From Sutcliffiella horikoshii (GTDB lineage: Bacteria; Bacillota; Bacilli; Bacillales; Bacillaceae_I): DNA of 64,000 bases. Numbering within the stretch: the stretch's first letter is position 1; the number at the start of each line of letters is the position of its first letter. The notes below the pieces were generated by a model. It was not told the DNA's origin, ran no database searches, and saw only the letters and a list, made by a program, of their open reading frames with translations. Location: contig NZ_CP020880.1 of assembly GCF_002157855.1 (NCBI RefSeq), positions 2,976,001 to 3,040,000 on the forward strand. The letters are read 5' to 3'. Below, piece after piece: positions 1 through 8,511 of the stretch. The position numbers and the translations under genes were made by a program.

Positions 1-24
1 CATGAGATTCTCGTCGTCATCCAT
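1..24 (-). CDS. Possible start of a gene cut by the window edge (comEB by position)
   Basis: An ATG at 24-22 on the minus strand is preceded by a GGGAGG ribosome binding site and opens a frame reading MDDDENLM before the window ends. It lies 68 bases downstream of comEA, where related bacilli carry comEB (dCMP deaminase-like). The eight visible residues do not resemble the usual ComEB N-terminus, so the assignment rests on position only. The real start could be the second in-frame ATG at 3-1. Confidence 0.35.
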
Positions 25-92
25 CTGTCCTCCCAGTTTCTAAAACATTTACAATACCTCTAGTGTATCGGCTATCCTTTCATTTCGTCAAT

Positions 93-755
93 TCAATTTG
101 CAACCGTTATTTCATTTCTTAATTTTTCAAAAGACTTTTGACCGATGCCAGAAACCTGCATGATATCTTCTTCTTTCTTAAACAGCCCATTTTCTTTTCT
201 ATAGTCTACAATCGCTTTTGCTTTTGAAGGGCCAATTCCAGTTAAGCTTGTCAGCTCTTCCTCAGATGCTGTATTAATATTGACTAGCCCGCCAGAGTTT
301 CCAGTAAGATCGCTTTCATTTGTCACCGGTTGCTGAACGACTTCATCAATCACTTCGCCCTCTTTTGGAACAATAATCACCATTTCATCGGCTAACAACG
401 CAGCCAAGTTCACTTTATCTGAGTCGGCTCCCTCCATAAACCCTCCTGCTTTTTCTACCGCATCGATAATCCTGTCCCCTATTTTCATTCGATAGACGCC
501 GGGCTGCATGACATGACCTTTTATATCAATAAGAACTTCTTGAGTGACAACCTCTCCTTCCTCAGGCTCTTCTATTTCTTCAGAGTTGTTTCCTCCCACT
601 TCCTCCCCTTGCACTTCCTCGATAAAGCTTATCTGCTGCATGGAAGAGTCAGATTTACTTTCATTTAGACTAGACCAGCCAAGGACGGAGATCAGCGCCA
701 ATACGCTGATCGATACCAATACTTTCATTTTATGGACAGACCATATTTCTTTCAT
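93..755 (-). CDS. comEA: Competence DNA receptor ComEA
   Basis: Membrane-anchored receptor that binds double-stranded DNA during natural transformation and hands it to the ComEC channel. The protein has one N-terminal membrane segment (about residues 11-29), an acidic linker, an SLBB beta-grasp domain (KGHVMQPGVYRM onwards) and a C-terminal pair of helix-hairpin-helix motifs containing NINTASEEEL and GIGPSKAKAI. The ATG at 755 has AGAAGG eight bases upstream and is preferred over the GTG three codons earlier. It is divergent from comER, as in B. subtilis. The family and domain order are clear. Confidence 0.93.
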   Translation of the reverse strand: MKEIWSVHKMKVLVSISVLALISVLGWSSLNESKSDSSMQQISFIEEVQGEEVGGNNSEEIEEPEEGEVVTQEVLIDIKGHVMQPGVYRMKIGDRIIDAVEKAGGFMEGADSDKVNLAALLADEMVIIVPKEGEVIDEVVQQPVTNESDLTGNSGGLVNINTASEEELTSLTGIGPSKAKAIVDYRKENGLFKKEEDIMQVSGIGQKSFEKLRNEITVAN

Positions 756-837
756 TGATTTCACCTTCTATTCATATTAGTAAGCCTGAAAACATATAGT
801 GTATGAGAAACTTTTTTGGATGGAGGAGGGAATAAAC

Positions 838-1656
838 ATGAAGATTGGAATGATCGGCACAGGCAACATGGGGAGAATCTTGGTTGAATCATTTGTCGAC
901 TCGAAAGCAGTACCTCCTGAAAATATCACCATAACTAATCGCTCAATAGAAAAGGCGTTTAAAATACAAAGTAAATACCCTGATCTACATGTTGCGGAGA
1001 CTGCCGAAGAGGTGGTTAGAGCTTCTGATATTATTTTTTTATGTGTAAAGCCATTGGATATTCACCCCCTTTTAACAAAGATAAATAAAAACCTTACGTC
1101 TGATAAATGTGTCATTTCCATCACAAGCCCAGTTTCTGTCACACAACTTCAAACTTTGGTCACGTGCCAAGTGGCTAGAATTATCCCGAGCATTACCAAC
1201 CGTGCACTAGCGGGAGTCACTTTAGTCACATTCGGAGATAATGTTGAGGAGGACTACCGAGAATTCCTGCTTTCCATTTGTTCGAAAATCTCTACACCGA
1301 TTCATATTAAGGAAAACGTTACGAGAGTTGCCTCTGATATAGTGAGCTGCGGACCTGCATTTTTCAGCTATATTTTACAAAGGTTCATAGACGGAGCGGT
1401 AAGTGAGACGGCCATTTCCAAGGAACAGGCGACAGATCTGGCAAGCCAGATGATCATCGGCATGGGGAAATTAATTGAAAAGGATATTTATACATTACAG
1501 ACTTTACAAGAAAAGGTATGTGTTAAGGGTGGTGTCACCGGAGAAGGTATCAAGGTGTTAGAAAACGAGCTTGGTGATGTGTTCCATCATGTTATACAGA
1601 AGACGCATGAGAAGTTTGATGAAGATATTACAGAGGTTAAAAAACAGTTTCACTAA
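838..1656 (+). CDS. comER: ComER, pyrroline-5-carboxylate reductase-like protein
   Basis: NADP-binding protein of the ProC family. The N-terminus has the dinucleotide-binding pattern MKIGMIGTGNMG, and the C-terminal half keeps the dimerisation helices with the GVTGEGIKVL stretch. In B. subtilis comER lies divergently next to comEA and has been linked to sporulation and biofilm rather than proline synthesis; that role is carried over from the family. The ATG at 838 follows a GGAGGAGG box at about 821-828. An upstream in-frame ATG at 799 has no such site. Confidence 0.88.
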   Translation: MKIGMIGTGNMGRILVESFVDSKAVPPENITITNRSIEKAFKIQSKYPDLHVAETAEEVVRASDIIFLCVKPLDIHPLLTKINKNLTSDKCVISITSPVSVTQLQTLVTCQVARIIPSITNRALAGVTLVTFGDNVEEDYREFLLSICSKISTPIHIKENVTRVASDIVSCGPAFFSYILQRFIDGAVSETAISKEQATDLASQMIIGMGKLIEKDIYTLQTLQEKVCVKGGVTGEGIKVLENELGDVFHHVIQKTHEKFDEDITEVKKQFH

Positions 1657-1717
1657 TAAAGGTATTCGCTATTACTCGACAAAATCCTTTAAGTTTTTAT
1701 AAATTTCTTCACCAAAA

Positions 1718-1740
1718 AGGCGCCCTATAAAAGGACGCCT
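1718..1740. terminator. Bidirectional terminator between comER and yqeM
   Basis: The arms 1718-1725 (AGGCGCCC) and 1733-1740 (GGACGCCT) form an eight-pair stem with one wobble. It is flanked by five A on the left and five T on the right, so it can stop transcription from both converging genes. The yqeM stop codon lies inside the right arm. Confidence 0.75.
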
Positions 1741-2491
1741 ATTTTTGTGCAACAAAGAACACTCTTTCTGCATGGTCAGCCATATGGTCGGTTGAATAAT
1801 CGCCAGTTATGGACTTGACGGAAAATCCTGCTTCTTCTAACCACTTTTTATATGTTTCCACATTGAAAGTCCGTTGGAAATGCAGTTCGTCAAAACGCAA
1901 ATAGCGGTCTGATTCATCTTCTTTTACAAAAAAGGACAGCTCATGTTCCACACTATTTGGATGTTCTCCAGGAAAACTGTTCCAAATATATGACACATCT
2001 TCTTCGACACTCGTAAAAGTATTGTTCATAAACACTTGTGTCATTTTATAAAGGGAGTGAACATCAAAAAGCAGCAGTCCGCCCACTTTCAGCTGGTTGA
2101 AGGCGGATTTAAAGGTGTTTTTCACGTCTTCTTCTGACTCCAAGTAATTTAACGAGTCACAAAAAATCGTGATACAATCCACATCCTTAAAGCCTTCAAG
2201 TTCTGCCATGTTTTGCTCAAAAAGAGGGATGGATAGTCCTGAAGCCGAAGCTTTTTCATGAGCAATGGCCAACATGCTTTCCGAAAGGTCAACACCTGAC
2301 ACTTCCCATCCTGCTTGAGCAAAGCGAATAGCAAGCTCTCCTGTCCCACAACCAACATCTACGACACAAAAGCGATCAGAATCATCAGCCATATACTTTT
2401 GTTTAACGGTTTGGACAAAGGAGACCCACTCGTCATAAGGAACGTCCTGCATTAATTGATCATAAATATAGGCAAATTGACCGTAAGCCAT
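1739..2491 (-). CDS. yqeM: Class I SAM-dependent methyltransferase YqeM
   Basis: Predicted cytosolic methyltransferase with a Rossmann fold. Motif I is VVDVGCGTGELA near residue 45, followed by the acidic motif GVDLSES and a post-I segment CITIFCDSLNYL. It is the last gene of the yqeG-yqeM operon, starting one base after rsfS, which suggests translational coupling. The substrate is not known from sequence. Position next to rsfS and the terminator at 1718-1740 support the YqeM name. Confidence 0.88.
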   Translation of the reverse strand: MAYGQFAYIYDQLMQDVPYDEWVSFVQTVKQKYMADDSDRFCVVDVGCGTGELAIRFAQAGWEVSGVDLSESMLAIAHEKASASGLSIPLFEQNMAELEGFKDVDCITIFCDSLNYLESEEDVKNTFKSAFNQLKVGGLLLFDVHSLYKMTQVFMNNTFTSVEEDVSYIWNSFPGEHPNSVEHELSFFVKEDESDRYLRFDELHFQRTFNVETYKKWLEEAGFSVKSITGDYSTDHMADHAERVFFVAQK

Positions 2492-2492
2492 G

Positions 2493-2843
2493 TTACGTTA
2501 ACTCTATTTGAATATCTTCTCGAGGAGCGTCTCCCCAAAGACGTTCTAGGTTGTAATAGCCTCGCTCATCTTTATGGAACACATGGGCAACGACATCACC
2601 TAGGTCCACAAGGATCCAGCGAGCTTCATCAAAGCCTTCCATTCTGCGTACATGTTGACCGTTTTCTTCTGCCACTTCTTTAATCGCACGGGCAATAGCC
2701 TGGACTTGTTTGTCTGAGTTACCGTGGCAAATCAAGAAATAATCTGAAACAAGGGAAATCCCCTGCATATTTAATGCAACCAATTCTTCTGCACGTTTAT
2801 CATCTGCAGCCTTTGCTGCGAGCTGTAATAATTCGTTTGACAT
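2493..2843 (-). CDS. rsfS: Ribosomal silencing factor RsfS
   Basis: Small cytosolic protein (116 residues, normal length) of the RsfS/Iojap family, which binds ribosomal protein L14 and blocks joining of the 30S and 50S subunits when nutrients are short. Family patterns DYFLICHGNSDKQVQAIA and GDVVAHVFH are visible. It sits directly behind yqeK (adjacent end and start) and immediately before yqeM, the standard Bacillus order. Confidence 0.95.
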   Translation of the reverse strand: MSNELLQLAAKAADDKRAEELVALNMQGISLVSDYFLICHGNSDKQVQAIARAIKEVAEENGQHVRRMEGFDEARWILVDLGDVVAHVFHKDERGYYNLERLWGDAPREDIQIELT

Positions 2844-3422
2844 TTATGTTAACTTCCTTTCTTTTACCTTCATAGTCATATCGTTATAAGCATGGAATGT
2901 ATCGGGATAGACTGGTTGATTACGCGTTAATAAGTATGTAATCGTATTCTTCATAGCCTGGATAACGGCAATATCAAGCGAGGACTTAGCAGATTCCCTA
3001 ACTTGTTCAACTCCGGGAAAGTCCCGCCCAGGTTCGATATAATCGGCTACATACAAAACCTTATCCAACGTACTCATGTTTATTTTACCCGAAGTATGGC
3101 ATCGTATCGCTTCAAGAACTTCGTCATCTGAAACCCCAGCTTCTTTTTCCACAAGATACGCACCAACAGGGGCATGCCATAGTTCATCATGAAACTGCAA
3201 CAAATCCTGGGGCATCTTTTGATCGATGATGATCCTGCGCATTTCCTCTTTATCGCGAAACTTGGCGTAATCATGGAAAATGGCAGCAAGCTCTGCTTTG
3301 TCTTTATCAACGCCATATCGCTCCGCAAGTTCTATCGCAGCTTCCATGACTCCAATTGTATGAACATAACGCCGCTCTGTTAATTGCTCTTTCACCAGTC
3401 TTAACGCTTTCTCTCTATTCAT
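2844..3422 (-). CDS. yqeK: HD-domain hydrolase YqeK, probable symmetrical Ap4A hydrolase
   Basis: HD-superfamily metal-dependent phosphohydrolase. Histidines in RRYVHTIGVMEAA, the HD pair in FHDYAKF and downstream conserved HAPVGA and HTSG segments form the metal site. YqeK proteins cleave diadenosine tetraphosphate symmetrically to two ADP; that activity is inferred from the family. The gene overlaps nadD by eight bases and abuts rsfS, so the three are co-translated. Confidence 0.92.
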   Translation of the reverse strand: MNREKALRLVKEQLTERRYVHTIGVMEAAIELAERYGVDKDKAELAAIFHDYAKFRDKEEMRRIIIDQKMPQDLLQFHDELWHAPVGAYLVEKEAGVSDDEVLEAIRCHTSGKINMSTLDKVLYVADYIEPGRDFPGVEQVRESAKSSLDIAVIQAMKNTITYLLTRNQPVYPDTFHAYNDMTMKVKERKLT

Positions 3423-3981
3423 ATAGGCGTTTCTCCTCTATGATTTCTTTTACATTATCAGGCACTAAGTATTGAGAAGTCCATCCTTCTTGCACACGCT
3501 TCCTTATTAAGGTCGAACTAATGTCCATTTGAGGGGTTTCCACCTCTAGCACTGGGTATTCTGATGAGAAAGTATAGCCAGGGCGTTTTACCCCAATAAA
3601 TGTGATGATTTGTAGCAGTTTTTCTATGTTGTGCCATTTAGGCAGGTATTCCACCATATCTGCCCCAATTATAAAATAGAAGCGGGTATCGGGATACTTT
3701 TTTGCTAATAACATTATTGTATCATATGTATAGGAGGGACCCTCCCTTTGAAGCTCAATGGTTTCCACCCGAAAGCTGCTATTTGACGCGACAGCAGCTT
3801 CGATCATTTTAACCCTAATGGGCGTCGGGGTTACGGATTTATTTTGCTTATGGGGAGGAATATGATTTGGCATAAACCAGATTTCATCTAATGACAGCTT
3901 CTGCCGTACATCGTTTGCAATAAGAAGATGACCGACATGTGGTGGATCAAATGTTCCGCCGATTATGCCCACTTTATTCAT
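3415..3981 (-). CDS. nadD: Nicotinate-nucleotide adenylyltransferase NadD
   Basis: Essential NAD biosynthesis enzyme joining nicotinate mononucleotide and ATP into deamido-NAD. The nucleotidyltransferase signature GIIGGTFDPPHVGH is at the N-terminus, and the second signature SSTLIRKRV near the C-terminus. The start at 3981 has a GGAGGG box at 3988-3993; an upstream in-frame ATG at 3999 precedes that box and is unlikely. It overlaps yqeK by eight bases. Confidence 0.95.
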   Translation of the reverse strand: MNKVGIIGGTFDPPHVGHLLIANDVRQKLSLDEIWFMPNHIPPHKQNKSVTPTPIRVKMIEAAVASNSSFRVETIELQREGPSYTYDTIMLLAKKYPDTRFYFIIGADMVEYLPKWHNIEKLLQIITFIGVKRPGYTFSSEYPVLEVETPQMDISSTLIRKRVQEGWTSQYLVPDNVKEIIEEKRLYE

Positions 3982-3999
3982 GATGATCCCTCCATCCAT

Positions 4000-4293
4000 T
4001 TATCTTGGTAAAACGATTTGTTTGTTTTCTTTTGATTCTTTATAAAGTATGATTGTACTTCCGATAACTTGTACTAGTTCAGCCTTCGTACCGGCAACAA
4101 GTTCTTGGGCCACATCTTTACGGTCTTCATCACAGTTTTGCAGCACACTGACCTTCAATAGCTCTCTTACTTCTAAAGCTTCTGAAATCTGCTTTGTCAT
4201 ATTCTCATTTACTCCGCCTTTTCCTACTTGAAAAATCGGATCAAGATGATGTGCTTCTGCTCGTAAAAATCTCTTTTGTTTACCTGTTAACAT
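4000..4293 (-). CDS. yhbY: Ribosome assembly RNA-binding protein YhbY
   Basis: CRM-domain RNA-binding protein of 97 residues, associated with pre-50S ribosomal particles in related bacteria. The conserved start LTGKQKRFLRAEAHHLDPIF, the GKGGVNENM loop and the C-terminal VQVIGSTIILYK are typical. It overlaps aroE by seven bases in the yqe operon, whose neighbours yqeH and rsfS also act on ribosomes. Confidence 0.93.
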   Translation of the reverse strand: MLTGKQKRFLRAEAHHLDPIFQVGKGGVNENMTKQISEALEVRELLKVSVLQNCDEDRKDVAQELVAGTKAELVQVIGSTIILYKESKENKQIVLPR

Positions 4294-5123
4294 GTTTTTC
4301 CTCCTAGATGTTCTTCTACTAATTTTTTCATTCTAACTGTATCCGGGAACTTCCCTGTCCAAATTTCAAATGCTAAAGCTGCCTGATAGGCAAACATATG
4401 AATCCCATTTTGTGTAATAGCACCAATAGATTTTGCTTCTTGCAATAACTTCGTTTCTATCGGGTTATAAATGATATCACTAAATACTGCATGGTGTTTA
4501 ATCGATTTTAGTGGCAATGGAATGTCATTGATCTTCGGGTGCATTCCCACCGAAGTGGTCTGAACTACCACATCATAACGTTGGATCTCCCTTGCGGCTT
4601 GATCGACAGTTATACTTCGTGCAATCCGCTCCAATGAGAATTCTTTAATTAAATCCTCTGCCTTGGATACGGTCCGATTACAAATATCGATTTGCACCCC
4701 TTCTTCCAATGCCAATGTATAAAATATGGCCCTGGCAGCCCCACCGGCACCGATAATAAGTACATGCTTATCCTTAAGCTTCACCACTTCTTTTAAAGCC
4801 TCCACGAACCCTCTGCCGTCAGTATTGTAACCGATGAGCTCGCCATTTCTATTTACCACCGTGTTAACAGCGCCAATTTGAAGAGCTGCATCTTCCACTC
4901 TATCTAACAAAGGTATAATCGCTTCTTTATGAGGGATGGTTACATTGAATCCATTGACACCAAGGGCACGCATACCTGCTACCGCCGTCTCTAACTCCTC
5001 AGGATCCACATGAAAAGCATGATAATAGGCGTCCACCCCTTTTTGAAGAAAGGCATCATTATGGATGAGTGGAGACATGGAATGTGCGATGGGAGACCCG
5101 ATCACTCCGTAAAGACTCTTCAT
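4287..5123 (-). CDS. aroE: Shikimate dehydrogenase
   Basis: NADPH-dependent reduction of 3-dehydroshikimate to shikimate in aromatic amino acid synthesis. The substrate-binding segment GVIGSPIAHSMSPLIHN, catalytic lysine in FNVTIPHKE, NADP loop GAGGAARAI and the C-terminal NGIHMFAYQAALAFEIWTG are all present. Length (278) is normal. It lies between yqeH and yhbY as in B. subtilis. Confidence 0.95.
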   Translation of the reverse strand: MKSLYGVIGSPIAHSMSPLIHNDAFLQKGVDAYYHAFHVDPEELETAVAGMRALGVNGFNVTIPHKEAIIPLLDRVEDAALQIGAVNTVVNRNGELIGYNTDGRGFVEALKEVVKLKDKHVLIIGAGGAARAIFYTLALEEGVQIDICNRTVSKAEDLIKEFSLERIARSITVDQAAREIQRYDVVVQTTSVGMHPKINDIPLPLKSIKHHAVFSDIIYNPIETKLLQEAKSIGAITQNGIHMFAYQAALAFEIWTGKFPDTVRMKKLVEEHLGGKTC

Positions 5124-5139
5124 CAGTCTTTCCTCCCTT

Positions 5140-6243
5140 TTAGATCAACGATTTTCTTACCATGACCCCTACCCCTTTTGGTACGTGAGCTACCACTTTA
5201 ATTCCAGGTTCATTGATGGTAACCCAACCGAGTCCAGAGAAGACAATATCCGTTTTCTCCTCTTTAATTGTAAACTCATGTGCGACCAGTTCAGGGAATG
5301 ATTCTACAACGTCTTTTCCAGGTGGCTGCAGTAAATCACCTAAGTGTTCTTTATAAACATTGTCAGCATTTTCAAGCTTTGTACGATGAATATAAAGGTC
5401 ATTTGAAACGTAGCATGTAAAAGAATTACGCCCGCCTTTTACATAATCAAATCGTGCTAATCCGCCAAAGAATAATGTTTGACCTTCATTTAATTGAAAA
5501 ATCTTTGGTTTGATTTCTTTTTTAGGCGAAATGATTTTCAGTTCTTTTTTATCAATAAAATGCGCCATCTGATGACGATTGATAATCCCAGGTGTATCAA
5601 ACAGTGATGCTCCATTATCCAATGGAATGTCTATCATATCAAGCGTCGTACCAGGGAACTGGGATGTTGTGATGACATCTTCTTCGCCAGAGAATTCACG
5701 GATGATGCGGTTGATAAAGGTCGATTTTCCTACGTTTGTACAACCAACAACATATACATCTTTCTCTTCGCGATAATCTTCAATGGCCTGAGCCAGCTCT
5801 TTCACACCAGTTCCTTTATCCGCACTAATCAGGAAAACATCCTCGGGTTTCAGGCCGAGCTCTTTTGCTGCTTGCTTCATCCAATTGATTACTTTATTTG
5901 GCTTAACTGACTTTGGCAGTAAGTCCACTTTATTACCAACGAGCAATACTTTGTTGTTTCCGACAAATCGGTGTAAACCAGGCAACCAACTGCCGTCAAA
6001 ATCGAATATATCGACAATCTTGACCACTAAGCCTTGTGTTTGACCGATGGAATTTAAAATGCGGATAAAATCATCATCTGTCAGGGAAACATCTTGAATT
6101 TCATTGTAATGCTTCAGGCGAAAGCACCTTTTACAGATAACCGCTTCCTTATCTAATGAGGAAGGTGGCGCATAACCCAAACCTTCTGGGTTTTCTGTCT
6201 GAATAGCGACTCCACACCCGTAACATACTATTTGTTCTTCCAT
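5140..6243 (-). CDS. yqeH: Ribosome biogenesis GTPase YqeH
   Basis: Circularly permuted GTPase required for 30S subunit assembly. An N-terminal zinc finger (CYGCG and CKRC pairs) precedes the permuted G motifs: G4 NKVDLLPKS, G5-like ISADKGTG, G1 GCTNVGKSTF and G3 DTPGI. A C-terminal beta-rich RNA-binding region follows. The ATG at 6243 has GGGAGGA about ten bases upstream; an in-frame TTG six codons earlier overlaps that site. It follows yqeG by five bases. Confidence 0.94.
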   Translation of the reverse strand: MEEQIVCYGCGVAIQTENPEGLGYAPPSSLDKEAVICKRCFRLKHYNEIQDVSLTDDDFIRILNSIGQTQGLVVKIVDIFDFDGSWLPGLHRFVGNNKVLLVGNKVDLLPKSVKPNKVINWMKQAAKELGLKPEDVFLISADKGTGVKELAQAIEDYREEKDVYVVGCTNVGKSTFINRIIREFSGEEDVITTSQFPGTTLDMIDIPLDNGASLFDTPGIINRHQMAHFIDKKELKIISPKKEIKPKIFQLNEGQTLFFGGLARFDYVKGGRNSFTCYVSNDLYIHRTKLENADNVYKEHLGDLLQPPGKDVVESFPELVAHEFTIKEEKTDIVFSGLGWVTINEPGIKVVAHVPKGVGVMVRKSLI

Positions 6244-6248
6244 ATTCG

Positions 6249-6764
6249 TTAATCCTCCCAATTAATCATACCTTTTCGTTTCATCCACGATAGGATTCGT
6301 CTTTCTAGACGTCGGTTGAACTTTGTAATAAAACCGTCCGTTTGAGCAACAGGAACAACAAGGATTGTATGTAACCCAATCCTATTGCCTCCGAGCACGT
6401 CTGTTAGAAGCTGGTCTCCAATCACTACCACTTCTTCTTTTTGAAGTTTCATATCTTTCAACGCTCTTCGAAACGCACGGCGCATTGGCTTTCTTGCTCC
6501 ATAAATATAGTTGATACCAAGCGGGTCAGAAAACATCTTTACTCTTTTTAACTTATTATTGGAAACAATCGTCACTAAGATGCCTACCTCTTGCATTTCT
6601 TTAAACCATTTAATCAATGCAGGAGTCGCTTCCGGTCGATCCCATTCGACAAGCGTATTGTCTAGATCTGTAATGATCCCTTTGATTCCCTTTTCTTTCA
6701 AATCCATTGGCTTTATTTCAAACACGCTCTTTACGTGTTGTGCAGGTAGAAAATACTTAATCAT
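6249..6764 (-). CDS. yqeG: YqeG family HAD-IIIA phosphatase
   Basis: Predicted cytosolic phosphatase of the HAD superfamily, first gene of the operon. Motif I DLDNTLVEWD, motif II VSNNK and motif III GDQLLTDVLGGN are intact. The physiological substrate is not known from sequence. The upstream 477 bases carry DnaA boxes and the divergent sda gene. Confidence 0.92.
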   Translation of the reverse strand: MIKYFLPAQHVKSVFEIKPMDLKEKGIKGIITDLDNTLVEWDRPEATPALIKWFKEMQEVGILVTIVSNNKLKRVKMFSDPLGINYIYGARKPMRRAFRRALKDMKLQKEEVVVIGDQLLTDVLGGNRIGLHTILVVPVAQTDGFITKFNRRLERRILSWMKRKGMINWED

Positions 6765-6975
6765 TTAATCACCCTCAATTTGTTTCTATAGTTGGTATTG
6801 TTAACATATTTAAATAGACGTTTTACGGTCAAAATTAACACTTTACCATCTTACCTAAATATCTTCTCCGTGTTAAGCATATTATTGATATTTCTAGTGT
6901 TAGCATGCTTCTATTTTCTAATAAAAAGTAACGAAAATAAAAATTTTTCGACAATTTCTCGTCACTTTCAACACC

Positions 6976-7074
6976 TGTGGATAAACTTATCTACATTATA
7001 CATTGTGCCCTGCAACGTTTACTGGTAATTATAAACAATATACCCACATGTTATCCACTGTTAACTGTGGATAA
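6976..7074. promoter_or_regulatory. DnaA-box cluster between yqeG and sda
   Basis: Two perfect boxes TGTGGATAA (6976-6984 and 7066-7074) and a near-match TTATCCACT (7051-7059) are visible, with a weaker TTATCTACA just after the first. The last two face each other as a 26-base almost perfect palindrome (7050-7075). In B. subtilis the sda promoter is controlled by DnaA, so control of sda by replication initiation is the likely role. The rest of 6765-7241 is AT-rich and holds no credible gene. Confidence 0.85.
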
Positions 7075-7241
7075 CAGAACGGTTGTTCTAAAAAAAAATA
7101 CGTGGTAGAGTAATCGTACAACCTAACAGAACTTACAATTATATGCGCAACATATAGAGAATAGAACTTACCATAAAACATAATGCATACAACCATACAT
7201 AGTGACGTAATTATAGGAGGTGTAGGGCAGAGGCCAATCTG

Positions 7242-7382
7242 ATGAGAAAACTTTCCGATGAACTTTTACTAGAATCCTATCACAAAGCGACCGAATTAAA
7301 ATTAAGCACAGATTTTATTCTACTGATCGAGTTAGAAATTAAACGCCGTTCCCTAAGCTACAAAATAAAAGCAACATCTTAA
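7242..7382 (+). CDS. sda: Sporulation checkpoint histidine kinase inhibitor Sda
   Basis: A 46-residue helical hairpin protein that inhibits KinA-type sporulation kinases and delays sporulation while DNA replication is active or damaged. The translated N-terminus [20 protein letters not shown] and the tail [11 protein letters not shown] match the Sda family end to end. The ATG has GAGG eight bases upstream; a stronger GGAGG at 7216-7220 is too far away. It is divergent from yqeG as in B. subtilis and followed by its own terminator. Confidence 0.95.
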   Translation: MRKLSDELLLESYHKATELKLSTDFILLIELEIKRRSLSYKIKATS

Positions 7383-7384
7383 AT

Positions 7385-7408
7385 GAGCCGGTCATCTGGC
7401 TCTTTTTT
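7385..7408 (+). terminator. sda terminator
   Basis: The stem GAGCC (7385-7389) with GGCTC (7398-7402) is followed by six T. It lies three bases after the sda stop codon. Confidence 0.85.
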
Positions 7409-7425
7409 GTATTAATAAGTTTCTA

Positions 7426-7553
7426 GCTGTTGATTGGAGCAAAAGCCGAAGACTCCTGCGGGGGAGTAGCGACAATGTTGAGACCCCTGAAGCGTTGTGA
7501 AGAGGCTCAAGGTCACCCCGCGGAAAGCAAAGCCATTTGCGGAAATCAACAGC
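7426..7553. repeat. Dispersed intergenic repeat, copy A
   Basis: A 128-bp element between sda and psd with perfect 10-bp terminal inverted repeats GCTGTTGATT (7426-7435) and AATCAACAGC (7544-7553). The interior is GC-richer than the surroundings and contains ACTCCTGCGGGGGAGTAGCG and GAGGCTCAAGGTC. The same core recurs in opposite orientation at 27785, 37889, 40819, 46504, 52091 and 58337. No coding potential is credible. Confidence 0.85.
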
Positions 7554-7584
7554 CGTATAAAAAGAAAGAAAGCTAGTGCTCTCA

Positions 7585-8367
7585 CTAGCTTAGCCAAGTA
7601 CCGATTCTTTGACCGACCCTTACCTCTTCCTTCTCTTTCAATGTATCCTCCATCATAAAACCGTCTTTCTCAAACAACAAAATAACTGTGGAGCCAAAAG
7701 AGAAATACGCCATTTCTTCCCCTTTTACAAGCTGCTCACTTTCGTGCGTCAACTCGATACTATTAACAAACATCGCCCCAACTTTCACCACCACCACGTG
7801 TTTCCCATTGTGTTCGATTTCCGTTAACCTGCGATAGTTTTTGGCAAGCGGTTCCTTTCCGTACTTTAATCCCATCTGATTAACAGGATAGGATTTTCCA
7901 CCTAACGTCCATTGTTTTGTAACATTCCCGGAAATAGGTGTATGAATTTTATGGTAGTGGCTTGGACTTAAATAAAGGACCATATAGGAACCACCCATAT
8001 ATTTTTTTGCTAATTCCGGATCTGAAAGCATTTCCCCAACAGAATAATCGATCCCTTTTGCTCTCAGTTGAAGAGCATCGGTAATTGTACCTTTCTTTTC
8101 AATGACGGCATCAACTGGGCTTACTATCGAGTTTTTCCCAGAATCTATCGGCCTAACATGAGGCTTTAAGTTTCGGATGAAGAATTGTTGCAGAGTAGGG
8201 AACGTATCAATCTTTTCCTGCATTTCCTCTATATTAATATTGTATACCTTGGCAAACGACGGGATAAACCGCTTGCTAAGTTTCGAACTGGCAAAATGCT
8301 TAACAGCCATGGAAGAGAACTTATGATTGGTCAATTCAATAGCAAGTCTGTATATACTTTTCAACAA
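7585..8367 (-). CDS. psd: Phosphatidylserine decarboxylase
   Basis: Makes phosphatidylethanolamine from phosphatidylserine at the membrane. The self-cleaving pyruvoyl site appears as the GST in YFSFGSTVILLFEK near the C-terminus, and the family motif SPSHYHKIHTP lies mid-protein. A GGAGG box at about 8377-8381 has an in-frame TTG eight bases downstream (8367), chosen as start; a TTG five codons earlier overlaps the box. Length of about 260 residues is normal for Bacillus Psd. It is a single-gene unit. Confidence 0.92.
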   Translation of the reverse strand: MLKSIYRLAIELTNHKFSSMAVKHFASSKLSKRFIPSFAKVYNINIEEMQEKIDTFPTLQQFFIRNLKPHVRPIDSGKNSIVSPVDAVIEKKGTITDALQLRAKGIDYSVGEMLSDPELAKKYMGGSYMVLYLSPSHYHKIHTPISGNVTKQWTLGGKSYPVNQMGLKYGKEPLAKNYRRLTEIEHNGKHVVVVKVGAMFVNSIELTHESEQLVKGEEMAYFSFGSTVILLFEKDGFMMEDTLKEKEEVRVGQRIGTWLS

Positions 8368-8472
8368 ATTGCATTCCTCCAAGCTAATATTTCTTCTATA
8401 TAAACAAGATAATCTGTTGTGTGTGATAGTCTATTAAACTCCATGAGTGATATTATAACATTTGAACATAAG

Positions 8473-8504
8473 AAAAGGCATCCCTATATTCAGGAATGCC
8501 TTTT
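8473..8504 (-). terminator. Terminator after the M3 peptidase gene
   Basis: Perfect nine-pair stem AAAAGGCAT (8473-8481) and ATGCCTTTT (8496-8504). It sits eight bases beyond the peptidase stop codon, with T-runs possible in both directions. Confidence 0.8.
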
Positions 8505-8511
8505 CTTCTAC

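Noticed and set aside
6792-7028. Open frame of 78 codons between yqeG and sda
   Set aside because: It lies over the DnaA boxes, has no ribosome binding site and its product resembles no protein; treated as spacer.
7412-7597. Open frame across repeat copy A, and similar frames across other repeat copies
   Set aside because: The frames follow the repeat sequence, differ between copies and lack ribosome binding sites; the repeats look non-coding.
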